The notes beneath the pieces are model-generated. The model was not told the DNA's origin. It ran no database searches and saw only the letters and a program-made list of their open reading frames with translations. Below, one piece after another: positions 41,898-51,495 of a DNA stretch of 64,000 nucleotides (position 1 is the first letter of the stretch; every line of letters begins with the position of its first letter). The stretch is taken from NCBI GenBank assembly GCA_028033615.1, contig JAOFDG010000003.1, positions 1-64,000 on the forward strand. The letters run 5' to 3'. Made by a program: the position numbers and the translations under genes. Source of the stretch: Verrucomicrobiales bacterium. Its GTDB lineage: Bacteria; Verrucomicrobiota; Verrucomicrobiia; Verrucomicrobiales; DEV007.

Positions 41898-43244
41898 ATG
41901 AAGATGAAGCAATTGATAGTCCTTGGGGTCGTTCTTGTCGCGTTATTTGCATTTTACTCAAATTCAAACAAGATAAAGAAAGTAGTTTCAAATGATGGGC
42001 TCGAGGCTGGCGATTTACTAATATCATCTGAAAAATTAAAGGTTAACGATATTTCAGGACTAAAAATCACTGATTCCAATGACTCTGTTCATTTAGTGAG
42101 GGAAGATGGGGCATGGACTGTTGCCAATAGGGACAATTATAAAGCTGACTTCTCCAAAATAAGTAGAGTGCTTAAAAATTTAATTGATTTAGAAGTGGCA
42201 GAACAACTTCGGGTTGGTCCTAAAAATTATTCAAGATTTGATTTGAATTCACCTGCTGAGGGTAAGGCAATAAAAGTTGATTTGATAAAGGGAGGCGAAA
42301 AGCAGGCTCAAATTGAATTACTAATAGGTAAAGCCTTTAGAGGAGCGACGGTTGATTCAGGTCAGCAGGGAGGTGGAAATGGTAAATATTTGCGATTGGG
42401 TGATAATGGAAAACAAGTTTTTATTGTTGAAGACTCACTCTACGATATTGAATCAACTTCAAGTGGCTGGTTAGAGAAAAGCCCCTTTGCCATTGATAAG
42501 CCAAAAGATGTTTCAGTCACGCATTCTGATGAAGTTAAATTTAATTTTATTCGCACTGAAGAAGGATCAGATGCAACTTTAGAAGGCACTGGAGAAGATG
42601 AAGAATTAAATACCTCGAACACTTCTAGTATTGTTTCACCGTTCGCTAATTTTAGTTTTAAAGATGTTGTTGTTGGAGAAAAAGCGAAACCTGAAAATAC
42701 GGGGTTAGACAAACCTGTGCAAGTAGCTGTTTCTACGTTTGATGGGTTTAATTATAAAATAACTCTTGGTAAAGGTGAAGGAGAGAATGTAGATAGTGCC
42801 GCTCAAGAAGCTTCTTTAACCAATTCAACTTATTATTTGAGTTATACAGTCGAAGCGAAGTTTCCAAAATTAGAACTCCAGCCTAGAGAACCTCAGGATG
42901 ATGAGACTGTGAAAGATGATGCCAGTGAAGAGGATAAAGGTAAAGCATTAGAACTGAAGAAAACCAGAGATAATGAGGATAAAGAAAAGCAGCAGAAGGA
43001 ATATAATGAAAAAAAGAAGTCTTGGCAGGAAAAACTAGAAAAGGAAAAAAGTTTTGTTGGTACTATCTATGAGGTTGATAGCTGGAGCGCTGAAAAGTTT
43101 TTTATGAAAAGAGAGGATTTAGTAAAAAAGAAAGAGGTTGAGGAAAAGGGTGAAGTGGAAGCTAACCCTTTAGGCACCCCTCCAGATAATAAAAACGCAA
43201 TACCGGGTTTGCCTGGAGGGCTTATTCCTGGAATTTCTCCCTAG
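41898..43244 (+). CDS. DUF4340 domain protein
   Basis: 448 residues. An N-terminal membrane segment (LIVLGVVLVALFAFY) is followed by DUF4340-type beta repeats (LKITDSNDSVHLVREDGAWTVANRDNYKADFSKISRVLKNL and LRLGDNGKQVFIVED). A Lys/Glu-rich coiled region (about 335-390) and a Pro/Gly tail follow. DUF4340 proteins usually follow GldG-like genes, forming a four-gene export set. Function undescribed. Confidence 0.85.
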   Translation: MKMKQLIVLGVVLVALFAFYSNSNKIKKVVSNDGLEAGDLLISSEKLKVNDISGLKITDSNDSVHLVREDGAWTVANRDNYKADFSKISRVLKNLIDLEVAEQLRVGPKNYSRFDLNSPAEGKAIKVDLIKGGEKQAQIELLIGKAFRGATVDSGQQGGGNGKYLRLGDNGKQVFIVEDSLYDIESTSSGWLEKSPFAIDKPKDVSVTHSDEVKFNFIRTEEGSDATLEGTGEDEELNTSNTSSIVSPFANFSFKDVVVGEKAKPENTGLDKPVQVAVSTFDGFNYKITLGKGEGENVDSAAQEASLTNSTYYLSYTVEAKFPKLELQPREPQDDETVKDDASEEDKGKALELKKTRDNEDKEKQQKEYNEKKKSWQEKLEKEKSFVGTIYEVDSWSAEKFFMKREDLVKKKEVEEKGEVEANPLGTPPDNKNAIPGLPGGLIPGISP

Positions 43245-43591
43245 TCTGAATATTTCGAATAAAAAAATTTCATCTCAAGTAATTGCGATTGATGTGAGGT
43301 AGGGTTGAATGAGAAGCATCTTGTGTGCTGTTTGAGAAGTTCTTTTTATTAAAAGAGTAAACCCTTTCAGGGGAAAATTAGCACGTGGTTTTTAAGAGGC
43401 CGTATTCGAATATACTGTATTAAAACTTTAATAGATAAGAAACGATACAAGAATGTAGTTACACTAAGTATCGAAAGTTCATATGAGGCGTATTATAAGA
43501 ATGTCTTTCATTACTATCTGCTAATGATTGAGCTATTGGTTTTTATGTTGATTAACTTGTGCTTAAATAAACAAATATAAATAATAAAAGT
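43245..43591. other. 347-base gene-free region before the MoxR operon
   Basis: No ORF of useful length, tRNA or clear terminator is visible. It is AT-rich and contains a TATAAG (43494-43499) with a poor tcgaaa 17 bases upstream as a weak promoter candidate, and the palindrome attcgaat near 43409. It is the largest gap in the envelope cluster and so the likely control region for the genes from moxR on. Confidence 0.4.
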
Positions 43592-44671
43592 ATGACCGAA
43601 GAAACAATAGGAAAAATGTCTGAATTTTCAGACGATGAGCTAGAATTGCTAAAGAAGACAAGTGAAGCCACTTCAAGTATTCGTAAAGAGCTAAGTAAAG
43701 TTATAATTGGTCAAGAAAAAGTCATTGATCAGTTGTTAATCGCTATCTTTTCAAAAGGTCATTGTCTTTTAGAAGGTGTTCCCGGACTAGCTAAAACTTT
43801 GATGGTAAGTACCCTTGCCAAATGTCTTCGAATGGACTTTAGCAGAATTCAATTCACTCCAGATTTGATGCCTTCTGATATAACGGGCACGGAAGTTATT
43901 CAAGAGGATAAAATGACAGGATCTCGTGAGTTTAAATTTTTGAATGGTCCAGTTTTTGCCAATGTTGTACTTGCTGATGAGATTAACCGAACTCCTCCAA
44001 AGACTCAGGCGGCAATGCTTGAGGCTATGCAGGAAAGACAAGTTACAGTTGGGATGACTATGCACCAATTACCTGACCCATTTTTTGTTCTTGCAACTCA
44101 GAATCCCATAGAACAAGAGGGTACATATACGCTTCCTGAGGCACAACAAGATAGGTTTATGTTCAAGGTTTTTGTTGATTACCCAAGTTACGAAGAAGAA
44201 TACAAAGTAGCTGATTCAACTACTCAAGCCGAGTCAGTTTCTGTTAATGAAATACTATCTGGAGAAGATATTAAGACTACCCAAGATTTGGTTAGAAGAG
44301 TACCTGTCCCTCCTCATGTTATTCACTATGCGTTAAGGCTTGTTAGGGCCACTAGGATAGAGGAGAAGGAGGGTGTTCCTGAAAGTGTTAAAGATTTATT
44401 GAGCTGGGGAGCTGGACCGAGAGCTGTGCAGTTTCTTCTTCTTGGAGCCAAAGCAATGGCAGTAATGGAAGGAAGAACAAGTGCTACAATTTCAGATGTT
44501 AGAGAAATAGCGCATCCCGTATTGAGGCACAGAATTATAACTACTTTCAATGCAGAATCTTCTGGGGTAACCACCGATGATGTGGTTGATAAATTAATTG
44601 AGGAAATATCTGAGCGTGATGAAAGCGATAAAGTTCCTCCAACTTTATCAGGTGCCTTCACTGCTGAATGA
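43592..44671 (+). CDS. MoxR-family AAA+ ATPase
   Basis: 359 residues. AAA_3 domain with Walker [15 protein letters not shown] (the GLAKT variant of MoxR), Walker [20 protein letters not shown], sensor 1 [12 protein letters not shown] and a C-terminal lid domain ([12 protein letters not shown]). MoxR proteins act as chaperones for VWA-domain partners, here probably the DUF58 and BatA-like proteins encoded next. Confidence 0.94.
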   Translation: MTEETIGKMSEFSDDELELLKKTSEATSSIRKELSKVIIGQEKVIDQLLIAIFSKGHCLLEGVPGLAKTLMVSTLAKCLRMDFSRIQFTPDLMPSDITGTEVIQEDKMTGSREFKFLNGPVFANVVLADEINRTPPKTQAAMLEAMQERQVTVGMTMHQLPDPFFVLATQNPIEQEGTYTLPEAQQDRFMFKVFVDYPSYEEEYKVADSTTQAESVSVNEILSGEDIKTTQDLVRRVPVPPHVIHYALRLVRATRIEEKEGVPESVKDLLSWGAGPRAVQFLLLGAKAMAVMEGRTSATISDVREIAHPVLRHRIITTFNAESSGVTTDDVVDKLIEEISERDESDKVPPTLSGAFTAE

Positions 44672-44712
44672 TGCATTCGTAAATTTATAAATATAAAATA
44701 TAAAGTGCATTA

Positions 44713-45630
44713 ATGTCAGCTGTTGATAAACCTAATTATCTTAATCCTCGCGTTTTGGAGAGGATTAAAAGGCTTGATGTTCGTGCAAGATTGGTTGTTG
44801 AAGGTTTTGTCACAGGACAACATAAAAGCCCATATAACGGGTTTGCGGTAGAGTTCGCAAGCCATAGGGAATACTCTCCAGGAGACGAGATTAAGCACAT
44901 AGACTGGAAGGTTTGGTCTAAAACTGATAAGTTTTATATAAAAGAATACGAGGAAGAGACTAATCTTAAAACAACTTTGATTGTTGATTGCTCTAAGTCA
45001 ATGGGATATGGAAGAGAGGGTTGGAGTAAATTTGATTATGCTGCTACTGCTGGTTCAAGCTTGGGGCACCTCCTTCAAAGTCAAGGTGATGCAGTAGGAA
45101 TGATTACCTTTAATACGGGAGTTAAAGATGTGCTTCCGGTAAGCGCAAGGCATAATCATTTGAAGGAACTTGTGCATGTTCTGGAGGAGACTATTCCAGA
45201 TGACAAGACTGATGTTGGGGAGGCGTTTATGGAGTTGATACCACAAATAAAGTCTAGAGGCATGGTTGTTATTATTTCAGATCTATTTGCTGATATTGAT
45301 ATTATAAGGAATGCATTACAGCAGTTTCGTTTACGTAAACAGGAAGTCATTGTTTTTCATGTAATGGATCATGATGAATTAGAGTTTCCATTCGAAGACA
45401 ATACAAGATTTCTTGGATTGGAGGAGCCTAATCAAATTCATGTAGATCCAAGAGCATTACGGAAAAGTTATTTAGAAATTGTTGAAAAATATCAAGAAAA
45501 TGTCAAAAAGACGTGTGATAAGTTAGGGGTTGATTATGCTCTGCTAGATACAGGTGAGCCTTTAGATACTTTTTTGACTAGGTACTTGGCTTTTCGAAAA
45601 AGACACATAAGAAAGGGAAGGTCTAGATAA
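44713..45630 (+). CDS. DUF58 domain protein
   Basis: 305 residues. DUF58 signature YSPGDEIKHIDWKVWSKTDKFYIKEYEEE near residues 55-83, followed by a VWA-like fold with the MIDAS-type DCSKSM. DUF58 proteins are standard MoxR partners. Starts 41 bases after moxR. Confidence 0.92.
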   Translation: MSAVDKPNYLNPRVLERIKRLDVRARLVVEGFVTGQHKSPYNGFAVEFASHREYSPGDEIKHIDWKVWSKTDKFYIKEYEEETNLKTTLIVDCSKSMGYGREGWSKFDYAATAGSSLGHLLQSQGDAVGMITFNTGVKDVLPVSARHNHLKELVHVLEETIPDDKTDVGEAFMELIPQIKSRGMVVIISDLFADIDIIRNALQQFRLRKQEVIVFHVMDHDELEFPFEDNTRFLGLEEPNQIHVDPRALRKSYLEIVEKYQENVKKTCDKLGVDYALLDTGEPLDTFLTRYLAFRKRHIRKGRSR

Positions 45631-45634
45631 AGAA

Positions 45635-47893
45635 GTGTCTAATTTTTTTATAAATCCAGGGTTTCTCATTGCAGGTATTTTAGCTATTTCTGCACCCATA
45701 ATAATTCATTTACTTAATAGACGAAGATTTAAGAAGATTGATTGGGCTGCGATGGATTTCCTCCTTGAGGCGCAACGTTTAAACCGTCGACGAGTTAGAC
45801 TTGAGGAGATTATTTTATTATTTTTGAGATGTTTGGCAATGATCTTAATTGGCTTATTTATATCAAGGCCTTCGTTGAATGTTAATATGGTCGGGGTTTT
45901 TAATGCTGGGCAGACTGAGAGGATTATTATACTAGATGACTCGTTAAGCATGGGAAGTGGATTAAAGGGTGAAAAACCGATAGATAAACTTTCACTATCA
46001 CTGATTAAAGGATTTGAATCCCTCGCAAACAATAATGATCAGGATCTGATTACAGTGGTAAAAACGACTGATCCTGCCCGATTTTCTCCAAACGCACAGG
46101 CGTTGAACGAGGATTCTGTAGGCGAGTTGTTGAATAGTTTTAAAGAAATTGATGCTTCCGATAAACAAGGAGATCTTATTTCTGCCCTCAATCAAGTTAA
46201 TAGCAGTTTTGAATCTAAGGAGTCAAATTTTGAGAAAGTTGTCTATTTGTTGTCTGATTTAAGAAAAACTGATTGGCAAGATATCGGAACTGCTAACTCA
46301 AATGAATCTGTTACGGACTTAATTAAGAAGATTTCGCAGAAAGCTTCTGGATTTTATATTGTTGATTTGGGTGATGGTGATGAAGGTAATGTGTTAATTG
46401 AGTCAGTAGGACCTGTTGATAAAATCATAGTTAATGGTGTCCCATCAGACTTTGAGGTCAGTGTACGAAATTATGGTGATAAGAGTATAAATGACATTGA
46501 AGTCAATTTCTCGGCTCAGGGATCTTTGCCATTGAAAAAAGTTATCTCGAATATTGAGGCTGGCGAATCTGAAGTAGTTCAATTCACTTATATTTTTAAT
46601 GAGAGGGAAAGAGATAAAACCTATGTTCCAATTGAGGTATCCATTAATAGTGATAGTTCTACAGGTAGTGACTCTTTGGATGATGATAATAAATACTTTT
46701 TTCCGGCACCTGTCACTAGCGGTATTAGAACTCTTGTAGTGGATGGTGACCCCTCAGGAATATCAGGAAGAGGGGAGTCTTTCTATTTGTCTAATGCCTT
46801 GGCCCCAATTGGCCCTGCCCCCTCGGGAGTAGAAGTCACTATTTTGGATGATACAGACTTTGTGTCAGCAAATTTATCACAGTTTGACGTAATATTTATT
46901 GCAAATTTGTACCGAATTAATGAGGAAATTGTTTCTAGGTTGGAATCTTGGGTGAGCCAGGGGGGGGGCTTAGTTTTTTTATTGGGTGATCAGATTGATG
47001 AAGATGTTTATAATGATTTATTATATAAAAATGGTTCAGGTATTCTACCATTGAAACTACTTAAGGTAAAAGGTGATGATAAAGAGGAGGAATGGGTGAA
47101 TTTTAAAAAACAAAAAGAAAACCACCCGCTATTTCGATTTTTTGAAGGAGATAACAATCAACTTTTGGATGCAGTTAAGGTATTTAGATGGTGGGATACT
47201 GAATTTAATGCTGAGCTTGATGATTTGAATTCTACTGAACTACTTGCATCATACGCTCCTGACGATAATGCAGCGGCTATAGTCGAAAAAAAAATAGGAT
47301 TAGGAAAGGTTTTAGCAATGACAACTCCTTTAGATAACGATTGGAGTAATTTCCCTGAAAATGGAGCATCTTTTTTGATTACATCTCAGGAATTAGTCAG
47401 GTATATGAGTCCAAATTTAGTTTCTGATGGACTTATTTCTGTTTCTGAACCTATAGCACATAAATTAGATGTGCGTGAGTTCAGGCAACAGGCAAAAATG
47501 ATAACCCCCATTACAACTGATGCTTTTCAAGTAGATGCCCTCCCAATGAGTAAGAGCCAAAGTGAATTTGACTGGTTAATAAATTTTGAAAATACCGAGT
47601 ATCAAGGCTTTTACGAGATTCAAAAAGCTAGAGCTGATGGGAGTGGAGATTATTCTGTTCTCTTTGCAGCAAATACAGACCCTAAGGAAAGCAAACTAGA
47701 GCGAATAAATCTCAATGATATTAAATCTGTATTTAGTTCAGATAATGTTATGTTTTTAAATTCTTCCCAACCTATTTTGGAGAATCAATCGAGTGTTTCT
47801 AAAAGTGAATTATGGAAGCTAGTCCTAATAGTTTTAAGCGCACTTCTAATGGTTGAGTTGTTTTATGGTTGGTGGATAGGAGCACGAAGATAG
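45635..47893 (+). CDS. BatA-like membrane protein with VWA domain
   Basis: 752 residues. The N-terminus (FFINPGFLIAGILAISAPIIIHLLNRRRFKKIDWAAMDFLL) is the BatA/Aerotolerance N-terminal domain with one membrane helix, and a second follows (LFLRCLAMILIGLFI). Next is a VWA domain with the MIDAS DDSLSM, then a large beta-rich region with a GATase-like segment (GGGLVFLLGDQI), and a C-terminal membrane helix (LVLIVLSALLMVELFYG). GTG is the start (45635), four bases after the DUF58 stop. Confidence 0.87.
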   Translation: MSNFFINPGFLIAGILAISAPIIIHLLNRRRFKKIDWAAMDFLLEAQRLNRRRVRLEEIILLFLRCLAMILIGLFISRPSLNVNMVGVFNAGQTERIIILDDSLSMGSGLKGEKPIDKLSLSLIKGFESLANNNDQDLITVVKTTDPARFSPNAQALNEDSVGELLNSFKEIDASDKQGDLISALNQVNSSFESKESNFEKVVYLLSDLRKTDWQDIGTANSNESVTDLIKKISQKASGFYIVDLGDGDEGNVLIESVGPVDKIIVNGVPSDFEVSVRNYGDKSINDIEVNFSAQGSLPLKKVISNIEAGESEVVQFTYIFNERERDKTYVPIEVSINSDSSTGSDSLDDDNKYFFPAPVTSGIRTLVVDGDPSGISGRGESFYLSNALAPIGPAPSGVEVTILDDTDFVSANLSQFDVIFIANLYRINEEIVSRLESWVSQGGGLVFLLGDQIDEDVYNDLLYKNGSGILPLKLLKVKGDDKEEEWVNFKKQKENHPLFRFFEGDNNQLLDAVKVFRWWDTEFNAELDDLNSTELLASYAPDDNAAAIVEKKIGLGKVLAMTTPLDNDWSNFPENGASFLITSQELVRYMSPNLVSDGLISVSEPIAHKLDVREFRQQAKMITPITTDAFQVDALPMSKSQSEFDWLINFENTEYQGFYEIQKARADGSGDYSVLFAANTDPKESKLERINLNDIKSVFSSDNVMFLNSSQPILENQSSVSKSELWKLVLIVLSALLMVELFYGWWIGARR

Positions 47894-47894
47894 A

Positions 47895-50360
47895 ATGGTA
47901 AATGTTGTAATGAATTTTTTGTATATGATCCCAAGCAAGCAGAAAGCTTTTTGGCCTACCATTTGTTTCGTCATACTCTTGATTGTTAATGCAGGTTCTG
48001 TCCCTCCTGACAATAAACTAAATATTTCCAGTAAATCCCAATGGATAGAGGGAGCTACACTAAAGACTGATTCCAATGTTGATGAGTTAATGGCAAGAGC
48101 GAAGCAGTTCTCAAATGAGGGAAGATATGATCTAGCGAGTAGCCTTTGGCAAAAGGTCATAGACTCCAGTAACGACCTTGTTTTCGGAAGTGAAGAATGG
48201 TTGGAGAAAACATTATCTCATGAATATCAGATATATAAATCTGTTTCTCGTGAGATCGAGAATACGTTGGCTAAATTGCCTAATGAGGGTTTGGAGGGTT
48301 ACCGAATTGATGCAGATAGCCAGGCTAAGATAATTCTTTCATCTTATAAGGATGATCAAGGAAGAGAAAATGCACTATCTGAGTTGGTGAAAAGATATTT
48401 TCTCAGTTCATTAGGAGATGATGCGGCTTATGAATTAGCATGTCTTAAGCTTGATCGATATGAATTTCTTCCCGCGATAAGGTTAATCGATAAAATTTTA
48501 GATGATTATCCTGACACTGATATTGAGCGTTCACAGCTGCTAATACGTGCGGCCGTTCTTAGTGCTCGAATAGGTGATTTAGATAGGGCTAAGAACTTAT
48601 TAAATAGAGTAAAAAATGAAAAAGATTCAAAAATTACAAAATCAGTTTTAGAAATTGTTGAACAAGACATTATGCAATCCGGAGTAATAGGTATTGTGAG
48701 TCAAAAATTAAGTGAGCCTTGGTCAATGAATATGGGTGGGGCTAAAAGATCAGGGCTAATGCAGACACCTTTAAATCAGCCCATTGAGAAAGGTAAGTCA
48801 TCATGGGTTCAGACATATGATCTAACGTTACCAAAAGGTTGGCCGGAGCTTCCAATAGTAGAAAACAAACCAGACATAGTTAATTTGACGGCACCATTTG
48901 GGGGTGGAATTGGCGGATCGTCATCATTAAATGGAAATAATAAGTTAACAATTGATCAGATTCTTATCACTTGGAAAAAAGAGGGCTGGATGCCTTGTGC
49001 TCAGATGTTGTTCGGTTCGCAGTTTTTATATTTTAAAAACGAAGATCGTTTAGTATGTGCTGATTCTGAGACGGGCACTGTGAAATGGTTAGGGTTTAGG
49101 ACTCAATATGCACAGCCAAACTTTTCAAAAAATTTCAGATTTAGGCGCCCTACATCTAAAGATGTTAAAAGAATTCCTCGTGATGTTAAAGAGATTCAAT
49201 ACTTTTCCGATCATGCTAATCAATCGATGTGTTTAGTGGGAGGTAAGATTATTACTGTACAAGGTATACCTGTTGACTTTACTGAAGAAGAAGAACCGAT
49301 TGAGCTGGAAGCTGATAATAATTTGCAAAGAGGAGTTTGGCAGAATCGTATCGCTGGTGGCGTACCAAGAATGAGAAAAAATCGTCTCGTAGCATATCAT
49401 GCCATAAATGGTAAGCTTCAATGGATGCGTTCTGCGGTTGAGGAAAAAGAGGGCTTGATTTCAGAGAGTTGTTTTATTGGTGACCCAGTGCCGTATGGCA
49501 ACCTTCTTTTGGTTCCCGTTCTCGAGGGAGCTGGCATGTATCTAACTGCGATAAATTTAGAAACTGGGGTTACTCAATGGAGGACTTTTCTTGGGGATGA
49601 GCCTCAATCTGGGATTGCCCCAAATGCGTCGGTAATGGTAGCTGTTGATGGAGGTGAGGCATATGTTTCTACTGGTGCCGGTTTAGTTTTCTCCCTTGAT
49701 GCTATATCTGGTTCATTAAACTGGGTGGTAAGATACCCTAGGACAGTTAGAAATAATGCCTCGCGCATGCAAGAATTACAAAGATTTGGTGGATTTGCTC
49801 GTGGTAATGTTGCAACACCTGACTTTGATGGTTGGGATATTGATACGATCTTGCCGTCTACAAAGGTTGTGGTCTTTGCCCCAAGCGACTTTAATCAATT
49901 AGTAGCCTTAGATCGGAGATCAGGAAGTTTAATTTGGGAGACTGCACGGGTTCCATTGAGAGGAGGTAATGAGGGTAGTTATGTCCTAGGGCTTTTAGAT
50001 GAGAAGCTATATGTTGGTGGAACTAACGTGGTAAGGTGTTATGACGTTAATGGTGGGAAAATGTTATGGGAGAATTCATTCCCTAGAGGCTATGGAAGGG
50101 GTGCTTTAACAGAAGGAGTTATTTTTATTCCATCTGGAGACAATGAAATAATTAAACTCAACATCAATAATGGTTCTATTGAAGGTCAGATAACCGTTAA
50201 TCTTCAGAATGATCACCCAATTGGTAATTTGTTTTCCAACGGAAAGAACATTTATATAATGGGTCTACGTCAAATTCATTCAGTGGTTGATGTGAGTAAA
50301 AAAGGGAATCAAAATATTAAGCGAAAGGTGTCTCAAGGGCAAGAAGGTAAAACTCAATAG
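47895..50360 (+). CDS. exported PQQ-like beta-propeller protein with TPR-like N-terminus
   Basis: 821 residues. Signal peptide or anchor (WPTICFVILLIVNAG, about 22-36), then helical TPR-like repeats to about residue 250 and a PQQ-like propeller. The blades end in the typical G-x-x-x-W: GTVKWLG, GKLQWMR, GVTQWRT, GSLNWVV, GSLIWET and GKMLWEN. These resemble BamB-like or PQQ-repeat scaffold proteins; the residues that bind PQQ itself are not evident. It begins one base after the BatA-like gene. Confidence 0.85.
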   Translation: MVNVVMNFLYMIPSKQKAFWPTICFVILLIVNAGSVPPDNKLNISSKSQWIEGATLKTDSNVDELMARAKQFSNEGRYDLASSLWQKVIDSSNDLVFGSEEWLEKTLSHEYQIYKSVSREIENTLAKLPNEGLEGYRIDADSQAKIILSSYKDDQGRENALSELVKRYFLSSLGDDAAYELACLKLDRYEFLPAIRLIDKILDDYPDTDIERSQLLIRAAVLSARIGDLDRAKNLLNRVKNEKDSKITKSVLEIVEQDIMQSGVIGIVSQKLSEPWSMNMGGAKRSGLMQTPLNQPIEKGKSSWVQTYDLTLPKGWPELPIVENKPDIVNLTAPFGGGIGGSSSLNGNNKLTIDQILITWKKEGWMPCAQMLFGSQFLYFKNEDRLVCADSETGTVKWLGFRTQYAQPNFSKNFRFRRPTSKDVKRIPRDVKEIQYFSDHANQSMCLVGGKIITVQGIPVDFTEEEEPIELEADNNLQRGVWQNRIAGGVPRMRKNRLVAYHAINGKLQWMRSAVEEKEGLISESCFIGDPVPYGNLLLVPVLEGAGMYLTAINLETGVTQWRTFLGDEPQSGIAPNASVMVAVDGGEAYVSTGAGLVFSLDAISGSLNWVVRYPRTVRNNASRMQELQRFGGFARGNVATPDFDGWDIDTILPSTKVVVFAPSDFNQLVALDRRSGSLIWETARVPLRGGNEGSYVLGLLDEKLYVGGTNVVRCYDVNGGKMLWENSFPRGYGRGALTEGVIFIPSGDNEIIKLNINNGSIEGQITVNLQNDHPIGNLFSNGKNIYIMGLRQIHSVVDVSKKGNQNIKRKVSQGQEGKTQ

Positions 50361-50391
50361 GAATATAATTCAAGGCTCCTATAAAATAAGA

Positions 50392-51456
50392 ATGACTAAT
50401 AAAAATACAACTAATTCTAGCCATGTTAAGAGAAGAGCATGCCTTAAGTTACTGGCTCCTTTAGGTGCAGCTCAATTTGTTAACGAGCGACTCAATGGAG
50501 AAAATGAAAAAACCGCAGATGAGCTTCTTGATGACAGGGCTCGCAAAGCAATAGACCGTGGTTTAAGATTTCTTTCAGGAAGGCAGGTGCAAAGAGGAGT
50601 TGATAGAGGGGGCTTCGGGTCTTCAGGTTATTCCGGTAGCGTAGGGATTTGTGGTCTTGCAGGTTTGGCATTCATGAGTGAGGGAAGCACTCCAGGTGTT
50701 GGGCGATTTGGTAAGGAGGTTGACCTTTGTACTGAATTCCTTATGAGACACACTGGTCCGACGGGTTATATAGCTCGCGGATCTGGAGCTATTGGTAATA
50801 TGTATGCGCATGGTTTTGCGATGTTGTGTATGACTCAGGCTTACGGTATGTCGAGGAAAAGAGAATTGGGGCAGAAGTTAAGAGCTGCAGTTAGATGCAC
50901 GTTAGGTGCTCAAAATGAGCAAGGGGGATGGAGGTATAAGCCAGTTAAAAGTGACGCTGATTTATCAGTAACAGTTTGCCAAATTATGGCTTTGCGTGCG
51001 GCAAGAGATTCAGGTGTTAATGTTCCTGATGAAGCTCGTGAAAAGTGCATCGATTATGTAAAAAAAAGCCAAACTGCAGATGGGAGTTTTCGCTATACTA
51101 TGCGCGGAGGGCATACAACTTTTGCATTAACTGCAGCGGGATGTGTTTCACTCTTTAGTGCAGGTATTTATGATGGACCTCAAATTGAGAAAGGCCTTAA
51201 GTATTTGAAAAAAAGAAAGAATAGTGCTGAACGACATTATTTTTATTATGGTCACTATTATGCTGTGCAAGCTATGTGGCATGCTGGTGGTGAATGGTGG
51301 AATGACTGGTATCCAAGTATTAGAGACAAACTAATTTCCTCTCAGAGTGCAAATGGCGGATGGAGTAATTCTTCTTACGGTCAAGAGTTTGCTACGGCAA
51401 TGGCATGTATTATTCTTCAAATGCCAAATGATATGCTGCCTATTTTTGCTAGATAA
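50392..51456 (+). CDS. Tat-exported alpha/alpha toroid (terpene-cyclase-fold) protein
   Basis: 354 residues. The start VKRRACLKLLAPLGAA matches a twin-arginine signal (RRxxLK-like). The mature part is an alpha/alpha barrel with QW-like repeats: QNEQGGWRY, SQTADGSFRY and SQSANGGWSN. The catalytic DxDD of squalene-hopene cyclases is absent, so it is not a cyclase. Such toroid proteins are common beside MoxR/BatA genes of Planctomycetes and Verrucomicrobia. Function unknown. Confidence 0.85.
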   Translation: MTNKNTTNSSHVKRRACLKLLAPLGAAQFVNERLNGENEKTADELLDDRARKAIDRGLRFLSGRQVQRGVDRGGFGSSGYSGSVGICGLAGLAFMSEGSTPGVGRFGKEVDLCTEFLMRHTGPTGYIARGSGAIGNMYAHGFAMLCMTQAYGMSRKRELGQKLRAAVRCTLGAQNEQGGWRYKPVKSDADLSVTVCQIMALRAARDSGVNVPDEAREKCIDYVKKSQTADGSFRYTMRGGHTTFALTAAGCVSLFSAGIYDGPQIEKGLKYLKKRKNSAERHYFYYGHYYAVQAMWHAGGEWWNDWYPSIRDKLISSQSANGGWSNSSYGQEFATAMACIILQMPNDMLPIFAR

Positions 51457-51495
51457 AATTTTCATTATACACATCTAATATTATTAAATAATAAA

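Noticed and set aside
50392-51456. Squalene-hopene cyclase
   Set aside because: QW-like repeats are present, but no DxDD motif; at 354 residues it is about half the length of a true cyclase and carries a Tat signal.
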